Positions 9,436 to 19,371 are shown, counted from the first letter of the stretch. The stretch: 64,000 bases of DNA from Sodalis glossinidius str. 'morsitans' (GCF_000010085.1 NC_007712.1:3968001-4032000), one strand, 5' to 3'. The notes: generated from the letters alone by a model not told the origin. Numbers and translations: made by a program.

Positions 9436-10116
9436 ATGTCCACAGTCATCGACTGGCGCCATATTGATACCGTCATTCTTGATATGGACGGCACGCTGCT
9501 GGATTTGGCCTTCGATCGTGACTTCTGGCTGGCTCGCGTACCGGCAGCCCTTACCCAACGGCGCGGTATCACCCCGGCTGAGGCCAGCGCCTTGATAGAC
9601 CGCGAATACCACAGCGTGCGCCATACCTTGAACTGGTACTGTTTCGATTACTGGAGCCGGCGGCTGACGCTGGATATCGCCGCCATGAACGCTGAATTTG
9701 GTCATACCGTACGGTTGCGCGACGATACGCTGCCGCTATTGAGCGCATTGCGTCAGCACGGCCGCCGCTCCATCCTGCTGACCAACGCCCACCCCGACGG
9801 TCTGGCGGTGAAAATGCGCCACACCGGTCTGGGTCAACACCTTGATTTATTACTTTCTACCCATACATTTGGTTATCCCAAGGAAGATCAGCATTTGTGG
9901 CAACGCGTTCAAACGCATACCGGTTTTGATCCGGCGCGAACTCTGTTCATCGATGACAGCGAGCCGATTCTCGATGCGGCTAGCCGCTTTGGTATCCGCT
10001 ATTGTCTCGGCGTCAGTAATCCTGATTCCGGAGTGGCGCCGCAAACCTTCCGGCGACATTCGTCACTGAATGATTATCGGACGCTGCTGCCTGCGCTGGC
10101 TGGAATGATGTGCTGA
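9436..10116 (+). CDS. yrfG: GMP/IMP nucleotidase YrfG (HAD family)
   Basis: Haloacid-dehalogenase phosphatase that dephosphorylates purine nucleotides in the cytosol. HAD motif I is DMDGTLLDL near residue 15, motif II is LLTNAHP, and motifs III/IV are YPKEDQ and FIDDSE. The start at 9436 (MSTVIDWRHIDT) is preceded by a CTGGAG ribosome site and aligns with the E. coli start. 226 aa (E. coli 222). Followed 15 bases later by hslR, and likely cotranscribed with hslRO. Confidence 0.93.
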   Translation: MSTVIDWRHIDTVILDMDGTLLDLAFDRDFWLARVPAALTQRRGITPAEASALIDREYHSVRHTLNWYCFDYWSRRLTLDIAAMNAEFGHTVRLRDDTLPLLSALRQHGRRSILLTNAHPDGLAVKMRHTGLGQHLDLLLSTHTFGYPKEDQHLWQRVQTHTGFDPARTLFIDDSEPILDAASRFGIRYCLGVSNPDSGVAPQTFRRHSSLNDYRTLLPALAGMMC

Positions 10117-10131
10117 CACTCAGGAGGCGAA

Positions 10132-10554
10132 ATGAAACCCAAAGACGCTAACGGCGATACTCCGGCCGTACGGCTGGACAAGTGGCTGTGGGCGGCGCGT
10201 TTTTATAAAACCCGCGCCCTGGCCCGCGAGATGATTGAGGGCGGCAAGGTCCATTACAATGGCCAGCGCAGCAAACCCGGTAAAACCATGGAGCTGGGCG
10301 CGGAAATCACCCTGCGCCAAGGCAACGACGAGCGTCAGGTGCGCGTGCGTGCGTTAAGCGATCAACGCCGTCCTGCCAGCGATGCGCAGCTACTGTATCA
10401 GGAGACCGACACCAGTATCGCCAAACGGGAGAAAATGGCCGAGGCGCGAAAACATAACGCCCTGACCATGCCCCATCCGGACCGGCGCCCGGACAAAAAA
10501 GAACGCCGCAATCTGATTAAATTTAAATATGGCGAATCGGGCGAGGCAGAATAA
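10132..10554 (+). CDS. hslR: Hsp15, ribosome-associated heat-shock protein
   Basis: Binds 50S subunits carrying an aborted nascent chain and helps recycle them. An S4-type RNA-binding domain is at the start (VRLDKWLWAARFYKTRALA, then GGKVHYNGQRSKPG) and a lysine/arginine-rich C-terminal tail follows (RRPDKKERRNLIKFKYG). 140 aa (E. coli 133). An AGGAGG ribosome site precedes the ATG at 10132, only 15 bases after yrfG. Intact. Confidence 0.95.
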   Translation: MKPKDANGDTPAVRLDKWLWAARFYKTRALAREMIEGGKVHYNGQRSKPGKTMELGAEITLRQGNDERQVRVRALSDQRRPASDAQLLYQETDTSIAKREKMAEARKHNALTMPHPDRRPDKKERRNLIKFKYGESGEAE

Positions 10555-10584
10555 CCCCTCCCGGCGCCGCAGGCATGAGAGACC

Positions 10585-11466
10585 ATGATGACCCATCAAG
10601 ACCAACTGCACCGTTACCTTTTTGAAGACTATGCCGTCAGAGGTGAACTGGTGTCCTTACAAGAAACCTACCGCCAGGTGCTGGGCCAGCACAATTATCC
10701 GCCGGCGGTGAAAACGCTGCTGGGGGAACTCCTGGTCGCTACCAGCCTGCTAACCGCCACGTTGAAATTCACCAGCGAAATTACCGTGCAGTTACAAGGA
10801 GATGGCCCGCTGCGGCTGGCGGTCATTAACGGCGACGATCGGCAGAACATGCGCGGGCTGGCGTGCATCAACGGCGATATCGCCGACGACGCCACCCTGG
10901 CACAAATGGTGGGCAACGGGTATTTGGTGATTACCCTGACCCCTGCCGAAGGCGAGCGGTATCAGGGAGTAGTTGGCCTGGAAGGGCCCCGTTTGGCTGA
11001 CTGCCTGGAAAACTACTTCCTGCAATCGGAGCAGTTGCCAACGCGGCTGTTTATCCGCACCGGCGAGTATCAGGGAGAGGTGGCCGCCGCCGGTCTGCTG
11101 CTGCAGGTATTACCCGGCCAAGATGCCCACGCCGACGATTTCGATCATCTGGCGCAGCTCACCGCAACGGTGAAGGGCGACGAACTATTTGCATTGCCGG
11201 CCAACGACGTTTTGTATCGCCTTTATCATCAAGATAACGTGACCGTTTACCCGGCGCAGTCGGTGCAATTCCTTTGTACCTGCTCACGCCAGCGCTGCGC
11301 CGATGCGCTGATGACCTTGGGCGAGCAAGAGTTGCACGACATGCTTGAGCAGGACGGCGAAGTGGATATGCATTGCGATTTTTGCGGTAGCCATTATCGT
11401 TTCGATGCCGACGCCATTGCTGACCTGCAACAGCAGGCAGCGCAGGGATATTCGCCGCAGGCTTAG
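10585..11466 (+). CDS. hslO: Hsp33 redox-regulated chaperonin
   Basis: Holdase chaperone switched on by oxidation of a zinc-binding cysteine cluster. The four cysteines are present as CTCSRQRC near residue 230 and CDFCG near 263. The N-terminal domain shows TATLKFTSEITVQLQGDGPL and YQGVVGLEG as in E. coli. Two adjacent ATGs at 10585 and 10588 could start it; the first is used here. 293 aa (E. coli 292), just downstream of hslR in the same order as in E. coli. Intact. Confidence 0.95.
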   Translation: MMTHQDQLHRYLFEDYAVRGELVSLQETYRQVLGQHNYPPAVKTLLGELLVATSLLTATLKFTSEITVQLQGDGPLRLAVINGDDRQNMRGLACINGDIADDATLAQMVGNGYLVITLTPAEGERYQGVVGLEGPRLADCLENYFLQSEQLPTRLFIRTGEYQGEVAAAGLLLQVLPGQDAHADDFDHLAQLTATVKGDELFALPANDVLYRLYHQDNVTVYPAQSVQFLCTCSRQRCADALMTLGEQELHDMLEQDGEVDMHCDFCGSHYRFDADAIADLQQQAAQGYSPQA

Positions 11467-11662
11467 GATTTACCCTATTGCCCCGCCGGACGATTGCCTC
11501 TCCAGCGGCGTATGTTAAGGTAATAACTTATTTTCCGTGCGCCCGTCTGCAAAATAATGTAAAGCCTGCACGCTCAGGTTAATCCTTGATTTATCTCTCG
11601 GCGCGGCCCACCGCTAATCCCTACAATCGCTAACGGTACTTATTGAACTAAGGAGCAGTGAC

Positions 11663-13282
11663 ATGGTAAGTGAGAGTATTACCCCGCAGCAATGGATCAG
11701 TTATGGAATAACGGGCTACCGCGAACTGGTGTACAACCCGGGCTACGATCAGTTGTTTGCAGAAGAAATCGACCCCGCCCTCAGCGGTTTTGAACGCGGC
11801 ACGCTAACCCAATCGGGCGCTGTGGCGGTCGACACCGGAATTTTCACCGGCCGGTCACCCTTTGATAAGTATGTGGTGCGTGACGACAAAACCCGTGACA
11901 CTCTTTGGTGGTCAGACCAGGGCAAAGGCGCCAATGACAATCATCCCCTTGACCAGCAGACCTGGGTTCACCTCAAAAGGCGGGTCGGCAAGCAGCTAAG
12001 CGGCAAGCGCCTGTTTGTCATTGATGCTTTCTGCGGCGCCAATGAGGACAGCCGGCTGCGGGTGCGTTTTGTGACCGAAGTCGCCTGGCAGGCGCATTTC
12101 GTTAAAAACATGTTCATTCGGCCAAGCGACGAAGAACTGCGCGACTTTGAACCGGATTTTGTGGTGCTTAACGGCGCCAAATGTACCAATCCCGATTGGC
12201 GTGAACAGGGTCTGCATTCGGAAAACTTTGTCGCTTTCAACCTGACAGAAGGCATTCAGCTTATCGGGGGAACCTGGTACGGCGGCGAAATGAAAAAGGG
12301 CCTGTTCTCGGTGATGAATTACCTGCTGCCGCTTAAAGGAATCGCTTCCATGCATTGCTCGGCCAACGTCGGCACCGATGACGACGTGGCACTGTTCTTC
12401 GGTCTGTCCGGCACCGGCAAAACCACGCTATCGACTGACCCTCGCCGCCGTCTGATAGGCGATGATGAACACGGCTGGGACGACGACGGCGTCTTCAATT
12501 TTGAAGGGGGCTGTTACGCCAAAACCATCCGCCTTTCGCCCGAGGCGGAGCCGGAGATCTATCAAGCGATTCGCCGTAACGCGCTGTTGGAAAATGTGGT
12601 AGTGCGGGCGGACGGTAGCGTGGATTACGACGATGGCAGCAAAACCGAAAACGCCCGCGTGTCCTATCCCATCGATCATATCGATAATATCGTTAAACCG
12701 GTGTCACGCGCCGGACACGCTACGCGCGTCATCTTTCTGACGGCAGATGCCTTCGGCGTACTGCCGCCGGTCGCCAGCCTGTCGATGGAACAGGCACAGT
12801 ATCATTTTCTGTCCGGCTTTACCGCCAAACTGGGGGGAACCGAGCGGGGTGTGGTGGCGCCGGTACCCACCTTCTCCGCCTGCTTTGGCGCGGCGTTTTT
12901 GTCGCTACATCCCACCGCCTATGCGGATGTCCTGGCCAAACGCATGCACGCCGCCGGCGCCCGCGCCTATTTGGTCAATACCGGCTGGAACGGCAGCGGC
13001 AAACGGATTTCCCTCAAAGATACCCGGACGATTATCAACGCCATACTACGCAGTGATATCGACGATGCGCCAACCGCTACCCTGCCGGTTTTCAATCTAA
13101 CGATCCCGACCGCGCTGCCGGGCGTGAACGGCGCGATACTCGATCCGCGCACTACTTACGCCAGCGTCGACGAATGGCGGGCCAAGGCGGACGATCTGGC
13201 CCAGCGCTTCATCGATAATTTCAGCAAGTTCACCGACACGCCGGCCGGGGTGGCGCTGGTGAGCGCGGGTCCGCAGCGCTGA
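11663..13282 (+). CDS. pckA: Phosphoenolpyruvate carboxykinase (ATP)
   Basis: Converts oxaloacetate and ATP to PEP, CO2 and ADP, the first committed step of gluconeogenesis from TCA intermediates. The P-loop is GLSGTGKTTLS near residues 248-258, followed by the metal/substrate motif GDDEHGWDDDGVFNFEGGCY; the N-terminal substrate site is FTGRSPFDKYVV, and RYRE-type residues are conserved. 539 aa (E. coli 540). An AAGGAG ribosome site lies before the ATG at 11663. Retention fits use of amino acids or glycerol-poor conditions in the host. Upstream 196 bases hold the promoter; no clear CRP site was found. Confidence 0.97.
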   Translation: MVSESITPQQWISYGITGYRELVYNPGYDQLFAEEIDPALSGFERGTLTQSGAVAVDTGIFTGRSPFDKYVVRDDKTRDTLWWSDQGKGANDNHPLDQQTWVHLKRRVGKQLSGKRLFVIDAFCGANEDSRLRVRFVTEVAWQAHFVKNMFIRPSDEELRDFEPDFVVLNGAKCTNPDWREQGLHSENFVAFNLTEGIQLIGGTWYGGEMKKGLFSVMNYLLPLKGIASMHCSANVGTDDDVALFFGLSGTGKTTLSTDPRRRLIGDDEHGWDDDGVFNFEGGCYAKTIRLSPEAEPEIYQAIRRNALLENVVVRADGSVDYDDGSKTENARVSYPIDHIDNIVKPVSRAGHATRVIFLTADAFGVLPPVASLSMEQAQYHFLSGFTAKLGGTERGVVAPVPTFSACFGAAFLSLHPTAYADVLAKRMHAAGARAYLVNTGWNGSGKRISLKDTRTIINAILRSDIDDAPTATLPVFNLTIPTALPGVNGAILDPRTTYASVDEWRAKADDLAQRFIDNFSKFTDTPAGVALVSAGPQR

Positions 13283-13397
13283 ACCGGCAGAGCCGCGCCC
13301 TGACACCTTGGTAAGACAGCCGCTCAGGAAGAGGCCATACCGTCACGCGTATGACGTTGACCGGCCCGGCGGCGGCGCACTTTGCCTAAGCCGCCGC

Positions 13398-14780
13398 TTA
13401 GTCGGCGCTTTTGCCGGCGGCTTTGGCTTTACTGACGCTGGCACCGTGATCCACCGACGCGACCGGTAGCGGCAAATAGGCGCGGATACGCAAGCCCTGC
13501 CGCGCGCTGCGGCCGATTTCCAGCTTACCGGCATGCGCATCGATGATGCGCTGGACAATGGCCAGACCGAGGCCGGTACCGCTGGTGCTGCGCGCGCTGT
13601 CGCCGCGCACGAACGGTTGAAATAAATATTGTAATTGATCCGGCTGGATGCCCGGACCATCATCCTCGACCTCAAACCAGACCCGATTGGTTTCGCGTCC
13701 GCTATTTACCTTTATACAGCCGTTGCCGTAGCGCGCGGCATTCACCACCATATTCAGCGCCGCGCGTTTAATGGACAGCGGATTGACGTTAACAATAAGC
13801 TCCTCGCCGCAAATATCGGTTTCGATCACGCGCTCATAGCCGCTCTCCGCCGCCACCACCTCGGTCAGGATGCTGTTGAGATCCGCCATTTCGGTCTGCA
13901 TCTCCTGGCCGGTGCGCAGATAATCGATGAACTGCTCGATGATAGCGTTGCACTCTTCGATATCTTTATTGATCGACTCGGCAAGATAGCCGTCTTCCGC
14001 ACTCATCATTTCCGTCGCCAGGCGGATACGGGTCAGCGGCGTGCGCAAATCATGGCTGACGCCGGCCATCAACAAGGTCCGGTCATCCGCCAATAGCTTG
14101 ACGCCGGCCGTCATCTGGTTGAACGCCCGCGTCACCGAGCGCACCTCCGAGGCGCCATACTCCCGCAGCGGCGGTGGAATGATGCCCTTACCCACCTGCA
14201 GCGCGGCATGTTCCAAATCCACCAGCGGCCGGTTTTGAATACGGATAAACAGCCAGGCACCGCCGATAGCCAGCAACATAATCGCCAGGGTGTAACGGAA
14301 TAACGGCGAGAAGCCGCCCTGATGGATTTCGGTCAACGGAATGCGTACCCAGATATCCGGCGATAACCAGGTTTTCAGCCAGACAACTGGGGAATTTTTG
14401 GTGACTTCGACGCGTACATCGGTCGGGCTGCCGAGCTGCTGAGCCATTTGCTGGCTCAGGAATTCATAATGTTGCGCCCAGCGCAAGCCGCTCTCTTCCG
14501 CGGCTGGATTGGTATACAGCGAGATACCCAATTCACGGTAAATTTCGCGCCGGAACGCCGGCGGCACTTCCAGTAAGGTACCGTCCTCCAGCTGCAACTG
14601 GTCTGTCATCAACATTCTGACTTCATAAGCCAGCACTTTATTGAACTGTTGCAGACTCGGTAAGATGGCGAAATTCAAGACCACCAGGTAGGTCGTTACC
14701 AGGCTGACGAACAGCAAGGTAACGATTAACAAGAGGCTGCGGGCGAAGGAACTGCGCGGAGAGATGCGCCATCGCATCAT
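13398..14780 (-). CDS. envZ: Osmosensor histidine kinase EnvZ
   Basis: Inner-membrane sensor kinase/phosphatase for OmpR, controlling porin expression. Two membrane segments (residues about 15-46 and 160-180) flank the periplasmic domain, then come HAMP, the H box SHDLRTPLTRIR (His near 243), the N box (NMVVNAARYGNG), DDGPGI, and GTGLGLAIV. 460 aa (E. coli 450), the extra residues being a poorly conserved tail. Its ATG overlaps the ompR stop by four bases (ATGA), so the two are translationally coupled. No lesion seen. Confidence 0.96.
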   Translation of the reverse strand: MMRWRISPRSSFARSLLLIVTLLFVSLVTTYLVVLNFAILPSLQQFNKVLAYEVRMLMTDQLQLEDGTLLEVPPAFRREIYRELGISLYTNPAAEESGLRWAQHYEFLSQQMAQQLGSPTDVRVEVTKNSPVVWLKTWLSPDIWVRIPLTEIHQGGFSPLFRYTLAIMLLAIGGAWLFIRIQNRPLVDLEHAALQVGKGIIPPPLREYGASEVRSVTRAFNQMTAGVKLLADDRTLLMAGVSHDLRTPLTRIRLATEMMSAEDGYLAESINKDIEECNAIIEQFIDYLRTGQEMQTEMADLNSILTEVVAAESGYERVIETDICGEELIVNVNPLSIKRAALNMVVNAARYGNGCIKVNSGRETNRVWFEVEDDGPGIQPDQLQYLFQPFVRGDSARSTSGTGLGLAIVQRIIDAHAGKLEIGRSARQGLRIRAYLPLPVASVDHGASVSKAKAAGKSAD

Positions 14781-15496
14781 GCTTTACTGCCATCCGGCAC
14801 AAAGACATAGCCCAGACCCCATACGGTCTGAATATAGCGCGGATGGGCGGGATCTTCTTCCACCATGCGCCGCAGACGCGAGATCTGCACATCGATTGAG
14901 CGTTCCATGGCGCTATATTCACGGCCGCGCGCCAGATTCATCAGTTTATCACGGGACAACGGCTCCCGCGGGTGGCTGACCAACGCTTTAAGCACCGCGA
15001 ACTCACCGCTGGTCAGCGGCATCGGCTCATCTTCGCGGAACATCTCACGGGTACCGAGATTAAGCTTGAACTTGCCAAAGGCGATGATAGCCTCTTCCTG
15101 CGACGGCGCCCCCGGCAGCTCGTTAGCCTGCCGGCGTAGTACCGCGCGGATACGCGCCAGCAGTTCACGGGGGTTGAAGGGCTTGGGAATATAGTCATCG
15201 GCACCGATTTCCAGGCCAACAATGCGGTCCACTTCCTCCCCCTTGGCGGTGACCATAATGATCGGCATCGGGTTGCTTTGGCTGCGCAGCCGGCGGCAAA
15301 TAGACAGCCCATCCTCTCCCGGCAGCATCAAATCCAGCACCATCAGATGGAAGGATTCACGCGTCAGCAAACGGTCCATCTGTTCGGCGTTGGCGACGCT
15401 GCGTACCTGAAAGCCCTGCTCGGTCAAATAACGCTCAAGGAGCGCCCGCAGGCGCATATCGTCATCCACAACTAGGATTTTGTAATTCTCTTGCAT
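14777..15496 (-). CDS. ompR: Osmolarity response regulator OmpR
   Basis: DNA-binding response regulator controlling porins and many envelope genes. The receiver domain has the acidic pair DDD at 11-13, phospho-acceptor Asp55 (VLDLMLPGEDG) and the Lys in IPKPFNPREL; the winged-helix effector domain has LTSGEFAVLKAL and SRLRRMVEEDP. Exactly 239 aa as in E. coli when started at the ATG at 15496 (MQENYKILVVDDD); the open frame extends 20 codons upstream with unrelated sequence. The 231 bases to greB hold its promoter. Confidence 0.97.
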   Translation of the reverse strand: MQENYKILVVDDDMRLRALLERYLTEQGFQVRSVANAEQMDRLLTRESFHLMVLDLMLPGEDGLSICRRLRSQSNPMPIIMVTAKGEEVDRIVGLEIGADDYIPKPFNPRELLARIRAVLRRQANELPGAPSQEEAIIAFGKFKLNLGTREMFREDEPMPLTSGEFAVLKALVSHPREPLSRDKLMNLARGREYSAMERSIDVQISRLRRMVEEDPAHPRYIQTVWGLGYVFVPDGSKA

Positions 15497-15727
15497 TATC
15501 TCTCTCCCAAAGGCGAAACGCCCATAAAGGATATTGTTCAAAAACCGGTGGATCACTGACAGCGAATTCAGGTGACCATTCTAAGCGAAATTGTTACAAA
15601 GCATATAAAGATGCTTAGTTATCAACACTTTCCGCACGTAATCTCCACGATAATAACATCTGTCGCGCCGCCGCGAATAATAATTAACGGCCACGACGTT
15701 TCCTCCACCGCCCCGCGCACGTCAACC

Positions 15728-16195
15728 TTAATAAGAGATGGCGTTGATATACCAGGTGCGATGTCCGCCGGGGGTAACCACTTCCGCTTCATCATCCACC
15801 GCCTTTTTGATCAAGGCGCGCGCCATGGGTGAATCGATGGAGATATAGTCCTTATGTTTATAAATTTCATCGGGACCGGCGATACGAAAGCGTTTCGTTT
15901 CCCCCTCGGCGTTCTCCACTTCCACCCAGGCGCCGAAAAATATCCGTCCCTCTTGCTGCGGGGAGTAATCCACCACCCGCGCCTCCTTCAGCACACGGCG
16001 CAAATAACGCACCCGACGGTCAATCTCGCGCAGAATTTTCTTATTGTAATGATAATCCGCATTTTCACTGCGATCGCCCAGACTGGCGGCCCAGGCAACC
16101 TTCTCGGTAATCTCCGGCCGGTAGCGTTTCCACAAATGGTCCAGCTCATCCTGCAATTCCTGATAGCCCTGGCGGGTAATAAGGTTGGTCTTCAT
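15728..16195 (-). CDS. greB: Transcription elongation factor GreB
   Basis: Stimulates transcript cleavage by backtracked RNA polymerase. The N-terminal coiled coil (residues 1-75) contains the tip motif WAASLGDRSENADYHYNKK with the acidic Asp-Glu pair; the C-terminal FKBP-like domain carries DYISIDSPMARALIKK. Start: ATG at 16195 (MKTNLITRQGYQELQ) matching MKTPLVTREGYEKL; 40 codons of open frame upstream are unrelated. 155 aa (E. coli 158). Divergent from tex, as in E. coli. Intact. Confidence 0.95.
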   Translation of the reverse strand: MKTNLITRQGYQELQDELDHLWKRYRPEITEKVAWAASLGDRSENADYHYNKKILREIDRRVRYLRRVLKEARVVDYSPQQEGRIFFGAWVEVENAEGETKRFRIAGPDEIYKHKDYISIDSPMARALIKKAVDDEAEVVTPGGHRTWYINAISY

Positions 16196-16346
16196 CGTCA
16201 CCTGTCGTCGAACTCTGTGGCCAACAACGGCAATATACCATAGCGGCGGCGGGGGTGAACGGACGCGGGCGGCTGGCATTTTGCCGCCGCAAACCGTATA
16301 ACTGTGCAGGCCCAAGCAATCCTTATGACAAAATGAACGTTAACGC

Positions 16347-18686
16347 ATGAATAGAGAGTCATTGAACCATCTTATCGCCGGCGAACTGAAAGCCCGGGAG
16401 GAGCAAGTGGACGCTGCGGTGCGGCTCCTGGACGAAGGCAACACCGTGCCTTTTATCGCCCGCTATCGTAAAGAAGTTACCGGCGGGCTGGACGACACAC
16501 AGCTGCGTACGCTGGAAACGCGTCTGGGTTATTTGCGCGAACTCGATGAACGGCGCCAGAGTATTCTGAAATCCATCGACGAACAGGGCAAGCTTACCGA
16601 GGCGCTGGCATCGGCTATCCAGGCGACCTTGAGCAAGACCGAGCTGGAAGATCTCTACCTGCCCTATAAACCCAAACGCCGCACCCGCGGCCAGATAGCC
16701 ATCGAGGCGGGGCTGGCGCCGCTGGCAGATCGGCTTTGGCAGGACTCGTCAACGGACCCCGATACCGCGGCGGCCGGTTTTGTTAACCCTGATGCCGGCG
16801 TGGCCGACGCCAAAGCGGCCCTTGACAGCGCGCGTTATATCCTGATGGAGCGCTTTGCCGAAGATGCCGCGCTGCTGGCGAAAATCCGCGCTTATCTGTG
16901 GAAAAATGCTCATCTGGTGGCGCGGGTGGTGCCCGGTAAAGAGGAAGAAGGCGCCAAATTCCGCGACTACTTCGATCATCACGAACCGCTGTCTCAGGTC
17001 CCCTCACACCGTGCGCTGGCCATGTTGCGCGGACGCAACGAGGGTGTGTTGAAGCTTGCGCTGAACGCCGATCCGCACGTCGACGAGCCGCCACGTGCCA
17101 GCTACTGCGAGCAGATGATCGCCGATCATTTGCAAGTGTGCTTCGGTCAGGCGCCGGCCGATAGCTGGCGTAAAACGGTCATCAGTTGGACCTGGCGCAT
17201 CAAAATCCTCATGCATCTGGAAACCGAACTGATGGGCAGCATGCGTGAAAAGGCCGAGGAAGAAGCGATACAGGTCTTCGCCCGCAATATGCATGATTTA
17301 CTGATGGCGCCGCCGGCGGGGCTGCGCGCTACCATGGGCCTTGATCCGGGGCTGCGCACCGGCGTCAAGGTCGCGGTGGTGGATGCCACCGGCAAGCTGG
17401 TCGCGACAGAGACGCTTTATCCCCACACCGGCCAGGCCGACAAAGCCGCGGCGGCCGTCGCGGCGCTATGTCTGAAACATAACGTGGAACTGGTCGCCAT
17501 CGGCAACGGGACCGCGTCGCGAGAAACCGAACGATTTTATGCCGAAGTCCAGAAGCGTTATCCCGACGTGAAAGGGCAAAAAGTCATCGTCAGCGAGGCC
17601 GGCGCGTCGGTGTATTCCGCCTCGGAGCTGGCGGCGTTGGAGTTTCCCGATTTGGACGTCTCGCTGCGCGGGGCGGTTTCCATCGCCCGCAGATTGCAGG
17701 ATCCGCTGGCTGAACTGGCCAAAATCGACCCGAAATCCATCGGCGTGGGTCAATATCAGCACGATGTCAGCCAAAGCATGCTGGCGAAAAAGCTGGACAC
17801 GGTAGTCGAGGACTGCGTCAACGCCGTCGGCGTGGATCTGAATACCGCTTCGGTGCCGCTGCTGATTCGCGTCGCCGGCCTGACGCGCATGATGGCGCAA
17901 AACATCGTCAGCTGGCGGGATGAGAATGGCCGTTTCCGCGATCGTCAACAGTTGCTGAAAGTTCCCCGCCTGGGCCCCAAAGCGTTTGAACAATGCGCCG
18001 GCTTCCTGCGCATCAATCACGGCGACAATCCGCTCGACGCCTCTACCGTACATCCGGAGAGTTATCCGGTGGTACAGCGGATTTTACAGGCCACGGAGAA
18101 ATCACTCAGCGATCTGATGGGCGACCCCGCGACGCTGCGCGGCCTGAGCCCGTCCCGCTTCACCGATGAGCGCGTCGGGTTACCCACCGTGACCGATATT
18201 ATCAAAGAGCTGGAGAAACCGGGGCGCGACCCGCGGCCGGAGTTCAAAACCGCCACGTTTGCCGACGGCGTGGAAACGCTGCAGGACCTGGCGCAGGGCA
18301 TGGTGCTGGAAGGCACGGTGACCAACGTGACCAATTTCGGCGCCTTTGTGGATATAGGCGTGCATCAGGACGGATTGGTGCACATCTCCTCATTGTCCGA
18401 TCGGTTTATCGACGATCCGCACAAGGTGGTGAAAGCCGGCGATATTGTCAAAGTGAAGGTCATGGAAGTCGATATTGCGCGCAAGCGCATCGCGCTATCC
18501 ATGCGGCTCGATGAGCGACCGGGGGAGGCGCCGGCGCGCCGTGACCCGGGCGAGTACCGGCGGGATAGCAATACGACGGCGTCCCGCCCACCCGCGCGCA
18601 GCGGCGGCCGTCAATCCGGCCCTGCCGCGGGCGGTAATAGCGCCATGGGTGACGCGCTGGCGACCGCGCTGGGCAAACGGCGTTAA
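16347..18686 (+). CDS. yhgF: Tex/YhgF family RNA-binding transcription accessory protein
   Basis: Cytosolic nucleic-acid-binding protein of the Tex family. Domains in order: N-terminal helical Tex region (FIARYRKEVTGGLDDTQ), YqgF/RNase H-like domain near residues 330-450 (LDPGLRTGVKVAVVD), helix-hairpin-helix repeats near 500-560 (RDENGRFRDRQQLLKVPRLG), and a C-terminal S1 domain near 650-720 (GTVTNVTNFGAFVDIGVHQ). 779 aa (E. coli 773) with a Ser/Arg/Gly-rich tail. The start ATG at 16347 is in the greB/yhgF divergent gap. Intact. Confidence 0.95.
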   Translation: MNRESLNHLIAGELKAREEQVDAAVRLLDEGNTVPFIARYRKEVTGGLDDTQLRTLETRLGYLRELDERRQSILKSIDEQGKLTEALASAIQATLSKTELEDLYLPYKPKRRTRGQIAIEAGLAPLADRLWQDSSTDPDTAAAGFVNPDAGVADAKAALDSARYILMERFAEDAALLAKIRAYLWKNAHLVARVVPGKEEEGAKFRDYFDHHEPLSQVPSHRALAMLRGRNEGVLKLALNADPHVDEPPRASYCEQMIADHLQVCFGQAPADSWRKTVISWTWRIKILMHLETELMGSMREKAEEEAIQVFARNMHDLLMAPPAGLRATMGLDPGLRTGVKVAVVDATGKLVATETLYPHTGQADKAAAAVAALCLKHNVELVAIGNGTASRETERFYAEVQKRYPDVKGQKVIVSEAGASVYSASELAALEFPDLDVSLRGAVSIARRLQDPLAELAKIDPKSIGVGQYQHDVSQSMLAKKLDTVVEDCVNAVGVDLNTASVPLLIRVAGLTRMMAQNIVSWRDENGRFRDRQQLLKVPRLGPKAFEQCAGFLRINHGDNPLDASTVHPESYPVVQRILQATEKSLSDLMGDPATLRGLSPSRFTDERVGLPTVTDIIKELEKPGRDPRPEFKTATFADGVETLQDLAQGMVLEGTVTNVTNFGAFVDIGVHQDGLVHISSLSDRFIDDPHKVVKAGDIVKVKVMEVDIARKRIALSMRLDERPGEAPARRDPGEYRRDSNTTASRPPARSGGRQSGPAAGGNSAMGDALATALGKRR

Positions 18687-18704
18687 TACGCCGGCTAGCG
18701 TCAA

Positions 18705-18733
18705 CGGGCCTGTGGGATACGCAAGCAGGCCCG
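18705..18733 (+). terminator. Hairpin downstream of tex
   Basis: Stem CGGGCCTG (18705-18712) with CAGGCCCG (18726-18733), 13-base loop, starting 18 bases after the tex stop. No T tract follows, so it may be a Rho-type 3' end or a degraded intrinsic terminator. Confidence 0.45.
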
Positions 18734-18782
18734 CGCTATAGGCGTTAGCGAGGCGTCGGCCCAACGGCGCCGCCTGGTGATG

Positions 18783-18802
18783 CCTGACCCCTAGTGGTCA
18801 GG
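18783..18802. repeat. Short perfect inverted repeat
   Basis: CCTGACC and GGTCAGG, 7 bp each, separated by six bases (18790-18795), between tex and the AT-rich gap. It could be an operator-like dyad or a second 3'-end hairpin. No known regulator consensus recognised. Confidence 0.4.
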
Positions 18803-19371
18803 GATGGGTCACTGGCTTTTAGCGGTGAAATGGCGCCAAGGCGACTTTACGGCATCGGCCTCGGAAATGGTAAGGGAGTAAATAAATAATTTATGAAATT
18901 ATTTTAAATTAAATATAACCCCATTTGCCGGCTAATTTAATTCAATTTTAATAATTAACATAATATTTTTATTAACCCATTTCCGTCGCTTATTTAATAT
19001 TTATGGCCTAGGAGCGCAGGGTTATTTTCATTTCTTCGCCGTGCGTTATTGCAAAATAAAATAACAGCATCCCACCTGCACGAAAGATACCCTTATGCCG
19101 AAAATCGACAATTATTACCTTAAAAACATGAAGTTATATCACATAACCAGCAATATGTTTTTCCATCCGTCATTGAAAAAAAGAATTTTGTTGAGGTTTT
19201 GTTTTATTTGACTCGGGTGATAAGATGTTAAAATTATTCTTATTAATAACTATTACTTTTGCCATTTGCATTATTTAACATCGCGCCAGCCCGACCCAAC
19301 AGGCAGTACTGACGAGTATCGAGGTTATTGCCGTTTCCAACGCGCTTACGGTCGCCATCAAGAAGGTCATT
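18803..19371. other. AT-rich gap between tex and feoA
   Basis: About 570 bases with no recognised gene. From about 18880 to 19260 it is strikingly AT-rich compared with the GC-rich genes on both sides. It must hold the feoA promoter; I did not find a convincing Fnr or Fur box. A 38-codon open frame inside it is listed separately. The low GC suggests non-coding regulatory DNA, an H-NS-type target or a decayed insertion. Confidence 0.5.
19095..19211 (+). CDS. Possible 38-residue basic peptide
   Basis: Open frame MPKIDNYYLKNMKLYH... ending RILLRFCFI, rich in Lys, Tyr and Ile, in the AT-rich gap. It has only a weak upstream GAAAG. I do not recognise it; in AT-rich DNA a frame of this length can arise by chance. 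Listed only because it is the sole open frame in the gap and reads away from tex toward feoA. Confidence 0.15.
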   Translation: MPKIDNYYLKNMKLYHITSNMFFHPSLKKRILLRFCFI

